This document shows positions 1 through 12,479 of a stretch of DNA of 64,000 nt, piece after piece. Made by a program: the position numbers and the translations under genes. The stretch comes from Onchocerca lupi. Lineage: Eukaryota; Nematoda; Chromadorea; Rhabditida; Onchocercidae. The stretch lies in NCBI GenBank assembly GCA_028564675.1, contig JAOVVO010000069.1, positions 124,001 through 188,000 of the forward strand, written 5' to 3'. The notes under the pieces are model-generated. The model did no database searches. It had not been told where the DNA came from and worked only from the letters and a program-made list of their open reading frames with translations. Within the stretch, counting starts at the first letter, position 1; the number at the start of each line of letters is the position of its first letter.

Positions 1-3000
1 TACAAATTAATATTAACTTAATCAGCTAAAAATTGTGAAAGTTGAAGAAGGCATTTTATAATTGATCAGTTTAAAACGAAGATATTGTTTAATTTGAAAA
101 AAAAAAAAAAAAAAGGGGGGGGGGAAATAAAATAATTGAAATTTATTTAGAAATTGAAGCAAATAAAAAACTTCGTTTTTCAAAGCATAAATCATTTTGC
201 AATGAATGATATCATTTGATTAATATATCTCATAAGAATTGCTGCAAAAATAATTATGGAAAAAAAAAAAGAAAAAAGGAATGAAGAAAAAGAAGATGAA
301 GAATTAAAATCTTTCAGAACTATTGGATAACCAAATGTTTTATAATTTTCTTCTTCGTTTTTCTTTTTTTTTTTAAATCATCAAATTGATTGATGATTTA
401 TAGCAATAGTCAATCAACCAACCATTCTTCATTTTACAAAACATCAAATGCATGTATCATTTTCTCATGAATGCAAGAAAAAAAAACGAAAAATTTATAA
501 AGGAAGGAAATAATTTGGACAAATCTTCTTGAATATTCACTATTTTTTTTTTTTTTTTTTGTTCAAAAATATCTCAAAAAGTTTGCTAACACAAAAGTGT
601 CGCATAACCATAAGATGATATTATTTTTATGAGTGAAAGAAAAAAAAAAAGAGCAAAATTATAAGAAAAATTATAACAAAAAAAGTTTTTGCAACATGAG
701 TTTTGATTTCTTTTTTTTTTTTTTCAAAGAGAGAGAGAAAAAAAAGAAACGAAAACATATGTTTGTGACATTTCATTTTGAACATGTAATTTTCAACAAA
801 AAAAAAAAAGTTATGAAGCATATGTAAAACAGATGAAGAATCATGTATGAATTTGAAATATTGCATGAGAATTGAAACGAACATCATTGAGTGTTGAGTG
901 TAATTTATGATTTTTCTTTCCTTTTTTTTTTTTCATGAAAATAAACAAGACAACATTTTTTATGTAGTAATAGGAAAATAATTAACGACTTGTGTAAACA
1001 ATCATGTTTATTCATAAATCATAAAGTTGATCAATTTCCAGGTATGATCATTGATATGATTTCTAGGTATTATCATCAATCAGTGAGGAGAAACGGAAGA
1101 AAGCATGAGACGAACATTTTAGGAAAGTTATAGAAAGGGATATATCATTAGACTATTTTATGTTTTTTTTTTTTTTTTTTTAAAAAGGAATAGAATTTAA
1201 AATGTAAGGTTTGAAATTAAAATTTTCTCTTTTTTTTTGTTGAAAATTTCGCGAGAAAAAATAAAATAGATCGAATTTTTAGAAACATTCAGAATTTGTC
1301 GCTATTTGTCTTCCCAAAATTTCTATTCCATAAAATTCATTTGAATAATTTATATGGAAATTTTAAGACAAATAATGAATTTCATTCAACAGCATTTATT
1401 CCATTTTTAATTTCATCATTTGCTGATTTTAATATCTTTTCCCAGAAGCAAACTTTAAAAAAAAAGTTTTGATTTGAAAATTGCTCTTTCCATAGATAAT
1501 ATTTTATTTTCTTCAGTAATTTCTCACTTTAGGAAATCAGTTCTTTCTTTCTTTCTTTTTTTTTTTTTTTTGTTTGTTTAACAAAATTTGCATTTTTTTT
1601 TTTTTTTTGGAACGAAGTATATATAATTTAATCCTATCTTCATCTAAAGCAACCAAAAAAAGCTTTAACAGGAAAGCTGCGATTTCTGTATATTATTTTC
1701 TTCGATAATTTTCCAGTTCATAAACTCTGTATCTTTTTTTTCTTTTATTGGTCGAACAATGTCAATGTCATCTTCCGTCAAAAAAAAAAAAAAGAGAAAT
1801 TTTATTTTTTTCAAATACCCATTTCTGTCAGTAAAATGCATATCGTCAAAAGATTAAATTCTAAAAAGAACTTTTATAATTGACTTCTAAAATCCATTAC
1901 TTTAATTCGAATATAATTTTAATTAACATTCTTCTATTCGCACAGCTAACATCCTTTTAATTTCAAATTTGAAAAAATTAAACAATAGCATATATATGAT
2001 AGAAACAAATTGAAAGATTGTTAATTTAAATTGGTATGGAAGCAAGAAAAAAAAAAACTATTTGAAATTACATTAATGACGGGAAAATTTTGGAATTTTT
2101 CTAAAATATATCTAATTCATTGATTTTCTTTAGCCAATAACAAAAAAGTGAAAATTTTCATGCAAAGAATTGTTAAACTATTTGAAATAGTTGTAATTTA
2201 GCAAAGAAATAATTGTAATACATATGAAAAGGATTGTTTTTTATAACTTATTTCGAATAAAATATATTTGATTTTAGCAAATTGGATTCAAATTTCAACA
2301 AATTTGTTCACTTTTTCTCATTGATTGCAAAATTTTGGATGCAATCAATGCAAATGATTTTCATATCTAACGCCAAATTGCAGTAATATCTAATAAATTT
2401 ATGATTAACAGTTTCATCTTAACATTTCTATTCAACAAAATTACTCAACTTATCATCATGTTCTTGAATAATTACAGAAAGCGAAACTTTGATAAGAAAG
2501 ATTGCACATGAAAAATCAGAAATATGATAGAAATCAAAAATTATTTAAATTTAAACTTTATCTATGACATTTTTTTAGAGGAAATTTAACGTTAATTTCT
2601 GGAATTGATAATAAGATGTAAATGACATAGGATATAATACCATAATTAGAAATCATGTGTATTTTGCATAAGATAATGGCCAAGTTATCACTCTTATCGC
2701 AACGATTCGCAAATTTCCATGTCTTATTCCACAACAAACTGGATAATAAACTATTAATGATGAGATTCCTTTTTTTTTTTTTCATTGCATTTTAAATGAT
2801 CTATTTGTCAATTTATTGCTCTGATATCTGTCATTCATGATTATATTTTCCGTTACGGCCATGGACTATTGTGATCTTCACACTCATTTGAAAAACTTCT
2901 ACAAAATCGGATCAAACCAATCTACTGTTGCAAATCAGTTAAAATTAGCTACCGTATTTAATCAGCTCAAACGGAATTCTGAGAGGATTTTTTGTCATAT

Positions 3001-3456
3001 AGGTAGAAAAGATATTTTTGATAAGGGGCAAAAAAATTAATTTGGGACATCTAATTATTTTATTTAATAATGGCAATAAAAAAATTTTGATATTTCACTG
3101 TAAATTCTAACTTCTTTAACCTAATTTGCATTATTTTATGACTTTTCTCCGATGAAAATTGACTGAATTAAATATCTTAATTGCCGAATGCAAAAAATCT
3201 TACGAATAATCTATGATCGCTAATTGACACAGTTTTGCATGAAATTGTGACAATTTGTAACTTTTTGCATTCAAATTTCCGGTAACAAATGTTGATAACT
3301 CTTATCAGAAGTTAAAATTTTTATTGAAAGAACTATACATTTTACTCGCATATCGTGCTACATGAAAGAAATTTTTTAAAAGTAAAAAATTAGAAATTAT
3401 TAAATGAATACAAAGCTCCTATTTTTTTTTTTTTCGCATTATAATTCGAATCACAG
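1..3456. other. Gene-poor AT-rich flank
   Basis: This stretch is dominated by poly-A and poly-T runs. I see no gene that can be supported with confidence. A possible terminal exon on + (1067-1133, 21 codons then TAG) follows the acceptor TTTCTAG but cannot be linked to anything upstream. The only other candidate is the 67-codon ORF at 2837-3040, listed separately. Confidence 0.6.
2837..3040 (+). CDS. Hypothetical 67-aa ORF
   Basis: An uninterrupted 67-codon ORF with ATG at 2837 and TAA at 3038-3040. It is less AT-rich than its surroundings and its residue composition is varied (residues 9-16 read AMDYCDLH), which is why it is listed. No domain, signal peptide or homology is recognised. A possible donor (ATAG|GTAGAA) near 2999 suggests it could be an internal or first exon. 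It lies about 420 bp beyond the 3' end of kynureninase, on the opposite strand, so the two would converge. It may equally be a chance ORF. Confidence 0.2.
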   Translation: MIIFSVTAMDYCDLHTHLKNFYKIGSNQSTVANQLKLATVFNQLKRNSERIFCHIGRKDIFDKGQKN

Positions 3457-6400
3457 TTATTTCTCACGATCACCTTCGACAACAATTAATGAATCTAACA
3501 ATGCTCGCATGAAACGGTGGACATCGGTATAATTATTATATAAATGTACTGGTGTCACACGTATCACGTCAGGATATCGTTTATCCACCTAGAAAATGTT
3601 TGAATGAAAAAAGTTACGTAACAAGCCATCTTTCATACTTAGAAAACTTATGAACAAATAGCTAGGATGAAGAAAAAAATTTTTTCAAATTTAATCTATA
3701 ATTTATATCAAACATACCACTACACCCCTTCTAACTAATTCTTCATATACAAGTGATATATCAACGTTAAATTTCAACGAAAGCTGGCATCCACGTTGCT
3801 CCGGATCAGATGGCGTTATGATGGTACACATTATCTGTAACAAAGAAATGAGGGAGGAAAAAGAGAACGATTTATCAAATTAAAAATTCAAGCATTTCTT
3901 CCAGTAATCAACACGTTCTGTTCAAAAAACAGATAAATGTTCGAATGATTTAAACATATCGACCTCAACCATGTATATTTGCTTATTTCATAAAATGAAA
4001 AGTTAACCTTTTTAGTTCTCCTATTCAATGAAGATGGACTGAGGAAATGATTGATGAGGTATTCCAAATAACCAGTAAGTAACATCGATTTTGTTCGTAA
4101 AGCCTGCATTGTTGTTTTCGAAAGCACCTGAAATAGAAAACTAAAAAAATAAATAGCTCAAAATTTTCTTGCTGGTCTAAATCAAATAATTAGTCAGTTA
4201 CAAACTTTTGACATCCAACTTCGAGTTAATTTATTGTTAACAAATGAAGTTGAATTTAATATGGAGTAATTCCGAATATGAGAGAAATTAATTTTGATTT
4301 TATATAAAACAGAATAATATCTAAGTTTGCGAGTATTATTAAAAGAAACTCATTATTCAATTAATCAGTTTGGGTTAAAAAGTACTTATTTCTAATTTGA
4401 AAAATATACTGTACTATTTATGAAATTATTGAAGCGATATTACCTCTAAAAAAGCAATTAATGGAACCATAAGCATCATTGGTGGATTACTGATTCGGTA
4501 ACCTGCTGCACCAATGTCCAAATCTAATTCTGGAACAAAATGTTTTGCTCAGTTGAAGAATCAACTTATCTGAATCACTAATTCAAGTTGAGGTAAAAAT
4601 TCAGCTGAGATTTTGATGGAGAGAACTAGCAACTTTCACCTTTATTTAATCATGATATGTCTAATCTGCATACAGCCCATTAAGCATATTGATCTGAAAT
4701 TGTCGGATGGTTTTGGTTACCGCGGTATAGGGATATTAAATACTTGAAGATTATCGAAATATAATGTGTGACAATATCTTAAAAATCGAGTTTCAAACAA
4801 GTTGAGAATAACTTACAGGCTAGTTAAAATAAGATTCGAAGGAAAGAAGAGTAATATTATAAATGTGAAACTAACGATTATCCATGATGAAACGCGTCTC
4901 CTTCTTGTGTCCCCACCAACCAACCATCCTTTCACGCTTGTCACTTTCAAAACGTTTGTGCACGAAAAAGCCACCAATACCACCAGCACCGGAACAACTA
5001 TACTTATATGTACACCAACAGGCAAAATCAACATCCCATTCATGTAATGATAATGGAATATTTGCAAATGCATGCGCCAAATTCCAACCAACAATGCATC
5101 CCTGGAAGCAGTAAAATAGAAATCTGATTCAATTAATTTATCCAATAGTCCTATAATAAATTGTAAATTTAATGTCATAATCTCAAGATAAACATAAGCT
5201 AAGCAATATAAATTCGCTATAAGTTGAAAACTGTCAACGATTTGAAATCAAATTTAGAAAGAAAAGTTTGAAACACTTGCCTTATCATGTCCGGCCTTGG
5301 TTATTTTCCTTATGTCAAAGAGTTGACCCGTAAAATAATGAATAGCACTAAACCAAATTATCGCTATTGCTTCACCTTGCTCTTCAATTAAGGCTACAAT
5401 ATCTTCGTTTCGAATACAATCATCACCCTAGAGAATGGCAAATAAAATTTTCATAAATATTTTTGAACAAATTAACTAGTAATCTAAGATGGATTCTACA
5501 GCTGAAAAAGGGATCAGAACATTCCTTTGCAATATCTCATTATCAAGACATTCGAACTCGATGAACTACATCTATGTAATGAAAAAAAATGAAGCGTGTT
5601 TAGGCTTGAATTAGCTTTCATAACATAAACTTTAGTTATAAGTAATACATCCAAAAACTCAAAGCAATTTAAGAGTCCATATCAATCTTTCATCATTCGA
5701 ATGTATAGAAAACTCACAGCTCGCGGTTGTATACAGATTAAACTTTCTTCGACAGTAAGTCCTTTTAAACGAATTTGCGACTCGATGGCATAATGATCTG
5801 AGGGGAATGCTTTTGATTCAATTAAGATTTTATAGCGTTTTGGAGTAGGTTTATAAAAAGCTGCCTGTAACAAAAAACTTTCAGATTATATTATTCTATC
5901 TCAAAAAAGACATTTCTGAAAGTAAATTCGGATAAAAAAATGAAAAAGAAACAAAGAATTTCGAGCTGCATTTTTAAATACAACAATAGAAAAAATAGAA
6001 AAATTCAAGTTACACATTTGAATTCACAATTACATCCGATCAAATATAGAAACTAATCGTTTACGATTAAAAACAAATTTATAACGAAATTTTTGAGTCA
6101 GCTTAATTTTCTTCCAATTTTATTAAAATTATCACTCACCAATAAAATATGCAAATTAACGGTTAAACTATTCATTAAAGCTACTTCGGTTTGTTGAGCT
6201 CCAACCAACTCGGCAATACTATTCAGTATTGATTCATCGCTTTGCGCCCATGCCAATGGTTCTTGTAAATGTCCAAAAACACCCCTACAATTAAATCATC
6301 AAAATGAATTGAAGCAATAAAAATTTCATATTAATTTTTTTCATCGGTCTAATTTTTCGAAAAATTTTATGAGGAAATCATTTTTTTTCTTCTTTTTTAT

Positions 6401-7232
6401 TTCTCATTAAATTTAGGCTTGGACATTTGATCGAAAAATAGATATATAGCTTGAAGTTAAAGATTGGATGTAAATCTGAAAAAATCATATATAATCCAGC
6501 AGAGAGAGAAATTTCTTATAATAATATTTACTTACATGTTGGCCCATTTCTCAAATTGTTCATCCATAAGACGTTTCGTACCTTTTGGCATTAATCCTAA
6601 CGAATTACCACACATATAGATGGCATCTTCATTAGCATTTACTAATAATAAGTCAACTGTAAAAAAATATAGTTGATTACTACTAATAATAACATTTAGA
6701 ACAAACTCTGCACATTTTATGAGAATAGCATAAAATAGCCCTAATAAAGTTAACAGCCTAATATCAGTAAGAAAGTGGAAGTTAAATTGAATTTTGATTT
6801 TATCGAATTAAGTTATTGTGCAGTATAGTTTGACCAGTGATCAATGTTAACGGAAATATCTTATAAAATCTTATAAAATTATGATAAAACTATTTGGTTA
6901 CTTCTATCTGTTTTTCAATTTTTGCTACCAATCTGTCCAAATTTTTTTTCGAAAAATTGACCCTATAACATAAGATGACAATGTTTTTTGAACATCAAAA
7001 TATACAAATCATAAATATGAAACTCATCAATTTCATTCAAAATTGTAAAATTGAAAGTTTTCAATAAAAATAACTCACCATACGGTAGAGTTTTCATTTT
7101 CGGATAAGCAAATTCATTGCGCAGAAATTTCAATGGATCTGCATCATCTAATGCTTCAGCAAGATCGAATGAAGTAAGATCTGATATGCCGATATCATGA
7201 GCAATACGTTGTAAATGAATTTGAATTTCCAT
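3457..7232 (-). CDS. kynu-1: Kynureninase (10 exons, 464 aa)
   Basis: PLP-dependent hydrolase of the kynurenine pathway, cleaving kynurenine to anthranilate (or 3-hydroxykynurenine to 3-hydroxyanthranilate); in nematodes this supplies NAD and rhodoquinone precursors. Exons on -: 7232-7079, 6656-6536, 6284-6140, 5864-5718, 5427-5281, 5101-4876, 4529-4444, 4127-4008, 3834-3718, 3588-3457. All phases join and the 464-aa total matches the usual length of about 465. Family blocks are clear: YKPTPKRYKIL, FPSDHYAIES, HYFTGQ, the PLP-lysine region CWCTYKY (Lys about 271), GAGGIGG, RISNPP, RGCQLSL. The ATG lies about 11 nt after TTTCCAG, a plausible SL trans-splice site. Oddities: the usual FDLAHA block reads WNLAHA (Asp to Asn, residue 245), and the intron after exon 5 starts with GC. 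The reading frame is intact. Confidence 0.95.
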
Positions 7233-7738
7233 TCGTTTACTTCTCTGGAAATATGATCGAAATAAAATTTTTTTACGAGAAGAAAAAATTTTTTTGATTA
7301 CAAATTTTATGACTTTTCGCGAAGTTTATATCAAATAGATTAGCAATTTTGATACAAACCGTCATATGCAACACTCCCTAAACGCAACGTTTGTTCCCTT
7401 TATGCAAAACAAGTTTTATCTATCATTTCAATTGGTCATTTGGTCATTAAAATAAAAAACGAAACAATGAAATCCTAAATTGGGATTAATATGAAAAATC
7501 AAAAATTTCTTTATATCTTTAAAATTAACTCTCATATATTAAGTTAAAAAATGAATTTTGATTCATTGAAAATTTATTGGAAAAGGATAATCAAGCTTTT
7601 AAAAAAGATACCGTATAATAAATCTACTATCTAATGTCTGAAAAATATCTCAAAAGTTTAAAATCGATTAAAATATCTGAGAAATGAAAGCAGCTGAAAA
7701 GGAATATCAATTTTGATATAAAATCTATTCATATTTAT

Positions 7739-10700
7739 TCATTCAAAAGAAAGAAAAAAAATATTTGGAAAAATATTTTGAAAATAATTAACCGAAGGCT
7801 TAAAAGGACATTCCATTTTTTCTTCCGATATATCGGCAAAAAGTGATTGCAACATCGAAAGCTCAAGTTTTCCATCTTGATCTTTACTTGTCCTCGATTC
7901 ATCAATATCATCATTAGCATGCATATCTTTAGCTTTTTGGAGTTCAATTTCTTTGAATCCTTCAAAAATAGGTCAACATTGAGCTAGCAATCTATCTGAT
8001 TGAAATGTAGGTGTGTAATAAAAAAATCGGAATTTGAATTTTTGATGAGATATTTTTTTCAGATGTTTAATTATGACAAAAAGACAAGTTTGGCTAATTA
8101 CATCAATAATCGATCAATTAAATTGATTGACATAATAGAGCTACTTTTTGATCATACATTTTTTAAATCAATCATGCTATCTTGCACTAAACGACCAGAC
8201 AATACTGAAATAGCAAAAATCACAAGTTTTACCTCCTGAGGGAGTGAAAAGAAATTGTAATTGTCCGGCAGTCTGCAAAAGATCACTAATCGAACAATTC
8301 CCCTCGTTTGATCCTGAAGTTGAGGCAACATTGCTTGAATCATAACCTGATGAAGCAAGATTTAAACTTTCTTCCAGTAATTTCTGCGTATGACGTCGCT
8401 TTCGACTGATGACACGTTGCATAGAGCCAAGTTTCGGTAAACCTAAAACTTGGACATGTAGAGAGATTGGCAAATTATTCGAGTTGGTAAAAATTAAAAT
8501 GACTCAGTGTAAGTTCAGATTCGTTCCACGATAATATCAAAGATTGAGAATTACCAAAAAAGCCTAGCAAGCAAAAGTGATATATTCATGAAGTAAGCCA
8601 AAATATTTATTTAGGCCAAATTTTTTCTTTTATAAATATCAATATTTTTATACGAAAAAAAAAATGGCTTTAAAAATGATTGTATAAAGTGGATAGATAG
8701 TAGGAATTTCTAATTTTCCAAATCATCATAATTTTAGAAAATTAAATTACAAGAAAAACAAATAAAACATTGTAGAAATGAAATGAGTATGATTATTTTT
8801 CAAATTACTGACATTTAATCTATATAAATAAAAATGTAAATGTTAGTTATTATTTGCCGAATAATATTTCAATTTCATCACTGACTGATTTGAAATTTTG
8901 AAACAAATTTTGAAGCATCTGAGTTTTTTTCACCTGCCACACTTGTGACAAGGTAAAAGTAAATGAAAAGACTGAATTTTTTGATCATGTTTACTTTCTG
9001 TATTATTCATTTTCACACAACATTTCAATTTCATCATTTCAAAGTTCGATTGATTTGAAATTTTGATAGAACATTGCATTCGAATAGGAGCGTGTTGAAG
9101 AATTTTTGAAGATTTCAAATTTTTGAATAAACAAACATTTACATTTTTAAATTTCATATGAATGGATCAGAAGCCTTTTCGTATGACGCTAAAAAATACG
9201 CAACATCATATTCTACAATGTATATTTGTCATCGAATAAGAAATATACTATTGTTCAGAATTGTTTTATTCAGATGGTTCAGATGGCGGTAAAATTTGCA
9301 AAAAATTACCAGAAGATCCAGCAAATGATGCTAGATGAACAGCTTCATGATATAAAAATTTTGAACTATTAGTTGGATCTTCAGCAGCCGCATATAGTCG
9401 TGCCTTTAATATATCTGCGACAACTTTCAATGGATTTGGCGGATGTGAATGTGCGCTATACATCTAAAAATAAGTTCGTAATTGACAACTAATAAGCAGA
9501 TACAAACATTGATATTTTGGAAAATCAAACAAAGTTGTATTAAAACAAATTTACACAACGATGATCTATTTGGGTTTGCTTTACCAAATATTATAACTTT
9601 CCTATCACAACACGACAACTAAGCAGAATTTCTTCTAAATTGCTCAGGCTTTCATTGCAATGCTAATGAAATGTAAGAAGCAAATAATTTGCGAATTACT
9701 TCTTATAATTTGCAAATTTGCGATTTTTTTTTTTTTTTTTTTTTTTTGTAATTTGCGAATTTGGATTATCTATCTGAATTTTCAATTTTAATCCATTTAA
9801 TTTTACAATAAATAAATTTTATCTTTTTTGAAATTTTAATATTCCTTTCATTACTACTAGTAACATTTAATTTAACAAGCTACTGTAATTTGCAAATTCA
9901 GAAGAAAAAAAAAAAAAAAAGTAGCTAAAGAAGTTATAATATTTGATTTTGTAATTCTCTACATTCTTCCTTAATAATGCTCAGTTTTTGTCCTGTTTAT
10001 CATTGATCAATGCGATGCCATCATACAACTCTAGAACATAAATGGTTTCAAACCCAGTCGTTTGAATGGAAGAATGTTCAGGAGAACGTTGAACTTTACA
10101 TCGAGGGAATTTTCGGTCATGCGAACTCGACCACTACATTTGTATCCTGGTTTTTTGCTCATTTCACATCGCCATAATACATATTTCTGATGTCGCTTAT
10201 CCAAATTATACAAAAATCCTTCATATGCCAATTTTTCGAAACCTTTTTTTGAACGAAAAATTTGAACGCCTGAATCTGGTGTCATCTGAAGTACATATAC
10301 CATCGTTTTTTTTTTTTTTATAGATGAGAAAAAAATAACTATAAAAGAATCATAATTGAAGAATGATCATTCATATTTTCATTTTCTCATTTCTTACAGT
10401 CAAAATTATCCATTCGCTATTCAAATATATCTTACTTCCATTAATTTATGCTTATAAATTTCACTCATCATCAAAATTCTCGTAAATTTTTCGGCAGTCT
10501 TTTTTTTTTTTTTGTCAACTATGAATTCAATTTTAACTTTCCAAAGAATACAAAAAAAAAAGAAAAAAAAAATTGTGAAAATTGCAGAAGAAAAAAAAAA
10601 AAAAAACCTTCAACATGAAGCTTTCTACAATTCCAAATTTGGGTAAATCACCATTCTCCATATTTGGCTCTTCCGTTTTACAAATAATATTTGATTTCGC

Positions 10701-11674
10701 TACATTAACATCATTTTTGTTAATATTCGATTCTATTATTTTTAATCCATTGCGATTTTTTAAGTTAGCTGTAGCAGTAGCAATTAAATCGATTTCTTCT
10801 TGATCATTTTCATCTGATGATTGTTGTTTACAGGTTGATGATCCAATCAATTGCGATAATAAATCCATATCGTAATTCTCTTTCCTCTTTCCCTAAATTA
10901 AGATACGAATAAGGAATGAATGAAATTTTTTTTTTTTTTTTTTTTAAAGAAATAAAATTAGCGAATTAAATAAAAGAATTGCGTAATGAAGATTATAAGG
11001 AAGGATAAAAAAGAAAAAAAAAAAAAGAAAGAAAGAAAACTACTAGAATCATTCAAGTTAGTTCTTTCCGAGAATTTATTAGCAAATATCAAACCGATTA
11101 ATTTTCTATTTGATGATTTAAATTGCTTGCAATGGCTAAAGTGCAAATTGTTCTATTCTCTATCCTTTTTTTTTAACAACAATAAAAAAAAAAGAAGCAT
11201 ATCCGAAATTTTAAAATGTTTCGAAAAAGGACAACGAAACAAGTTAAAGATAATGAAAAAAAGAAAAAACTAATAATTAATCTTTACTATAAAAGATATA
11301 ACAATCTTAGAATAAAAAGAAAGGGAGAAAAAAAAAGAGGAGAAATTCATCATTTTCATTAATTTATTATAACAGTTGAAGTAAAAATGATTAGCAATGT
11401 TATTTCTCTAATTGTTTGACATCTAAATTTTCTTCATGACCTTATATAAAATATGAAATTTTAATTTAAATAATGAATTGAATGGGAAAAATTTCGAATA
11501 TTATAGCAGAAATGAAAGATAATTATATTAAATTGATTAATCAGGAAAAATTTAGTTAACATTTCTTTGTTTTTATATTTTTGAAAAAAAAAATCTCTTT
11601 TCTCTTTTTTAATTTGAAATTACCAGCAATTTTTCATTTGTTACCTCTGTCATGATGAAATTTCCAAGAGCCAT
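7739..11674 (-). CDS. FLYWCH-type zinc-finger protein (6 exons, about 350 aa)
   Basis: Probable DNA-binding transcription regulator. Modelled exons on -: 11674-11645, 10892-10608, 10285-10100, 9463-9310, 8442-8233, 7926-7739; phases agree throughout. The FLYWCH zinc finger spans exons 3-4: GFEKLAYEGFLYN, YVLWRC, GYKC, then across the intron AHSHPP, giving W-x-C...C-x(16)-H-x-H with all zinc ligands. The ligand histidines lie in a different exon from the cysteines. Flanks are acidic/Ser-rich (SSDENDQEE) and basic (ISRKRRHTQK). C. elegans FLH-1/2/3 and PEB-1 carry this domain; I cannot say which is the ortholog. The first 10-codon exon and the last-exon acceptor (7926, or 6 nt further upstream) are the least certain parts. 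Confidence 0.75.
8819..9157. mobile_element. Helitron-derived foldback inside an intron
   Basis: Begins with TCTATATAAATAAAAATGTA and ends with the reverse complement of a related terminus (ACAAACATTTACATTTTTAA). Internally the family motifs GAAATTTTGA, GCATTCGAATAGG and a CCTGCCACACTTGTGACAAGGTAA-like palindrome are present. Two 5' termini facing outwards form an inverted repeat of about 340 bp. It sits in the intron between FLYWCH exons 4 and 5. It is non-coding. Confidence 0.6.
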
Positions 11675-11744
11675 CAAAAACCTACGGAGAATTTCATCAG
11701 TTTAGAATGAATCACCGTGATATAATTTGACAAATTTATAGAAA

Positions 11745-11930
11745 TAAAAATTTAAATAAAATTTAAGTTTTTTTGTTTCTAACTTTAAATCTCCGAAATT
11801 TCTTCATCAATTGCTTTGAAATTTTGATGCATTCATTCGAATGGGCGCTTGTTTTTTACATTGAAATACCTACTTTTTTTCTTTTTACCTGTCATACCTG
11901 TGACAGGTAAAAGTAATATTAAATATATAC
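11745..11930 (+). mobile_element. Helitron 5'-region fragment
   Basis: Carries the family internal motifs seen in other copies here: a ...CTTCATCAATTGCTTTGAAATTTTGATGCA stretch, an ATTCGAATGGGCGC block, and the palindrome ACCTGTCATACCTGTGACAGGT before AAAAGTAA. The extreme 5' end is decayed, and no coding part is seen. Confidence 0.55.
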
Positions 11931-12050
11931 AATTAAAAGCTTCAAAATAATCCAAGCAAATAAACTTTTCGTGGCAATACACAGATTAATTTAGTTGAAG
12001 CCAAGAAGATATTTTTTTTTTTTTTTTTTTGGCATATATCAGTTAATTTA

Positions 12051-12064
12051 GCCTAAGCCTAAGC
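12051..12064 (-). repeat. Short interstitial telomere-type repeat
   Basis: GCCTAAGCCTAAGC is 2.3 units of the reverse complement of the nematode telomere repeat TTAGGC. It may be a scar of break repair or chance. Confidence 0.35.
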
Positions 12065-12479
12065 AAAACTTTTCTTAGCCAATATATGCTCATTTAGCCA
12101 AATCTATTGGATTCAGGTTAAGTGAAGCTTAGCTAGGCTCATTCATCTATATCTCCGTATTTCAACTTCTCCAAAAAAAAAAAAAAAAATGAAGCAAAGG
12201 CATTGAAGGATAAAATTTCTAAAGTAAACAGCCAAGTAATTCTTCGCGAAGTATAATTTATATTTATATATATATATGTGTATGTATGTGTCTTGTGTAC
12301 ATTTTATTTTCAAGGAAGGATAAATTGCTCCATATGATCGGTGACCTTTGTCATCTAGAAGAGATAAATGAGAGAGAGATTATTTAGGCAGCAAAGAGAA
12401 AAAGATGAGAGAATGAGAATGAAAGATAGAAAGATAGGAAAAAAAGGAATTTAAAGAATGAAAATTTTCAAGTATTTTT

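Noticed and set aside
241..330. Lys/Glu-rich plus-strand reading frame near the left edge
   Set aside because: No ATG, no clear acceptor, and composition explained by A/G-rich sequence.
4802..5178. ORFs overlapping kynureninase exon 6 in other frames, including a 121-codon one
   Set aside because: They are shadows of the true frame, which is fixed by the PLP-lysine motif and phase-matched neighbours.
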